DNA of 10,414 bases from Nitrososphaeria archaeon (GTDB lineage Archaea; Thermoproteota; Nitrososphaeria; Nitrososphaerales; Nitrososphaeraceae). Positions 10,259-10,414 of this stretch are shown one piece after another. A model generated the notes under the pieces. That model did no database searches. It saw nothing but the letters and a program-made list of their open reading frames with translations, and was not told where the DNA came from. Position 1 is the first letter of the stretch, and each line of letters starts with the position of its first letter. The translations under genes were made by a program, and so were the position numbers. The stretch covers positions 1 through 10,414 of the forward strand of contig JAJPIN010000226.1 of the NCBI GenBank assembly GCA_021324715.1. The letters run 5' to 3'.

Positions 10259-10399
10259 TTATTTTTCTTGAAATTCTTTGCAATTGCAAACCTTACAATA
10301 ATTAGTACCAGTATCTCCCGGTAATTCGTGCTGCCATATCATAAAATAGTGCTGACTTCTACTATGACCACAGTTTAAACAGGTCGTTCCAGCCGCCAT
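10259..10399 (-). CDS. Small zinc-ribbon protein, intact family member
   Basis: A 46-residue protein from ATG 10399 to TAA 10259-10261. It has Cys pairs CLNC-G-H (7-10) and CKVC-N-C (35-40), separated by 24 residues containing SRSQHYFMIWQHELPG, and ends KEFQEK. The C-x2-C-x-H ... YC-x2-C-x-C-[KR]-x-F layout is the same as in the interrupted genes at 4210-4362 and, less clearly, 3943-4067. This copy shows that the family is functional in this genome. Four or more Cys and His ligands should hold one zinc ion; DNA, RNA or protein binding is likely but unspecified. The upstream region runs off the window after 15 bases, so the promoter is not visible. Confidence 0.65.
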   Translation of the reverse strand: MAAGTTCLNCGHSRSQHYFMIWQHELPGDTGTNYCKVCNCKEFQEK

Positions 10400-10414
10400 G
10401 ATTTATTATGTTTA

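Overview
The window looks like chromosomal DNA from an ammonia-oxidising archaeon of the Nitrososphaeria (Thaumarchaeota), probably a Nitrososphaera/Nitrosocosmicus relative. It is clearly AT-rich. TATA elements of the TTTAAA/TTATAAAA type sit 25-30 bp upstream of several start codons, giving leaderless or short-leader genes, and oligo-T runs follow stop codons. The gene content also fits: a secreted seven-repeat YVTN propeller, Ser/Thr-tailed secreted proteins, many tiny zinc-ribbon proteins, a stand-alone receiver protein, a short winged-helix protein and a 2-TM potassium channel. The taxonomic call is inference; there is no rRNA or marker gene here.

Layout. 1-1600: a small unknown gene (-), a receiver-only response regulator (+) and an LEA-like heptad/undecad repeat protein (-). 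1600-2530: a gene-poor stretch with a winged-helix gene (2006-2233) bracketed by two near-identical GC-rich hairpins (1801-1834 and 2330-2359). 2528-3800: a short helical protein (+) converging on a secreted YVTN propeller (-). 3900-4720: a graveyard of small genes, with three zinc ribbons (+) each broken by a stop or frameshift and one minus-strand relic. 4840-6057: a secreted propeller-like protein. 6106-6916 (-): a zinc ribbon and a K+ channel. 6978-7415 (+): a conserved-looking Cys protein with no start codon. 7478-8828 (-): two small exported proteins sharing an upstream box (one with an in-frame TAG) and a single-TM miniprotein. Between the two exported genes lie repeats and a probable structured RNA (+). 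8868-10399: an MGRT-type archaeal protein (-), a small helical protein (+), an exported sequon-rich protein (+) and an intact zinc ribbon (-).

No canonical defence system, CRISPR array, transposase, tRNA or rRNA was found. Most genes look monocistronic with their own promoter. The main themes are envelope/surface proteins, ion or osmotic stress (K+ channel, LEA-like protein) and small regulators. The most unusual features are the number of genes broken by a single lesion, the hairpin-bracketed winged-helix gene, the putative RNA at 7910-7980, and the shared control box of the two exported miniproteins.
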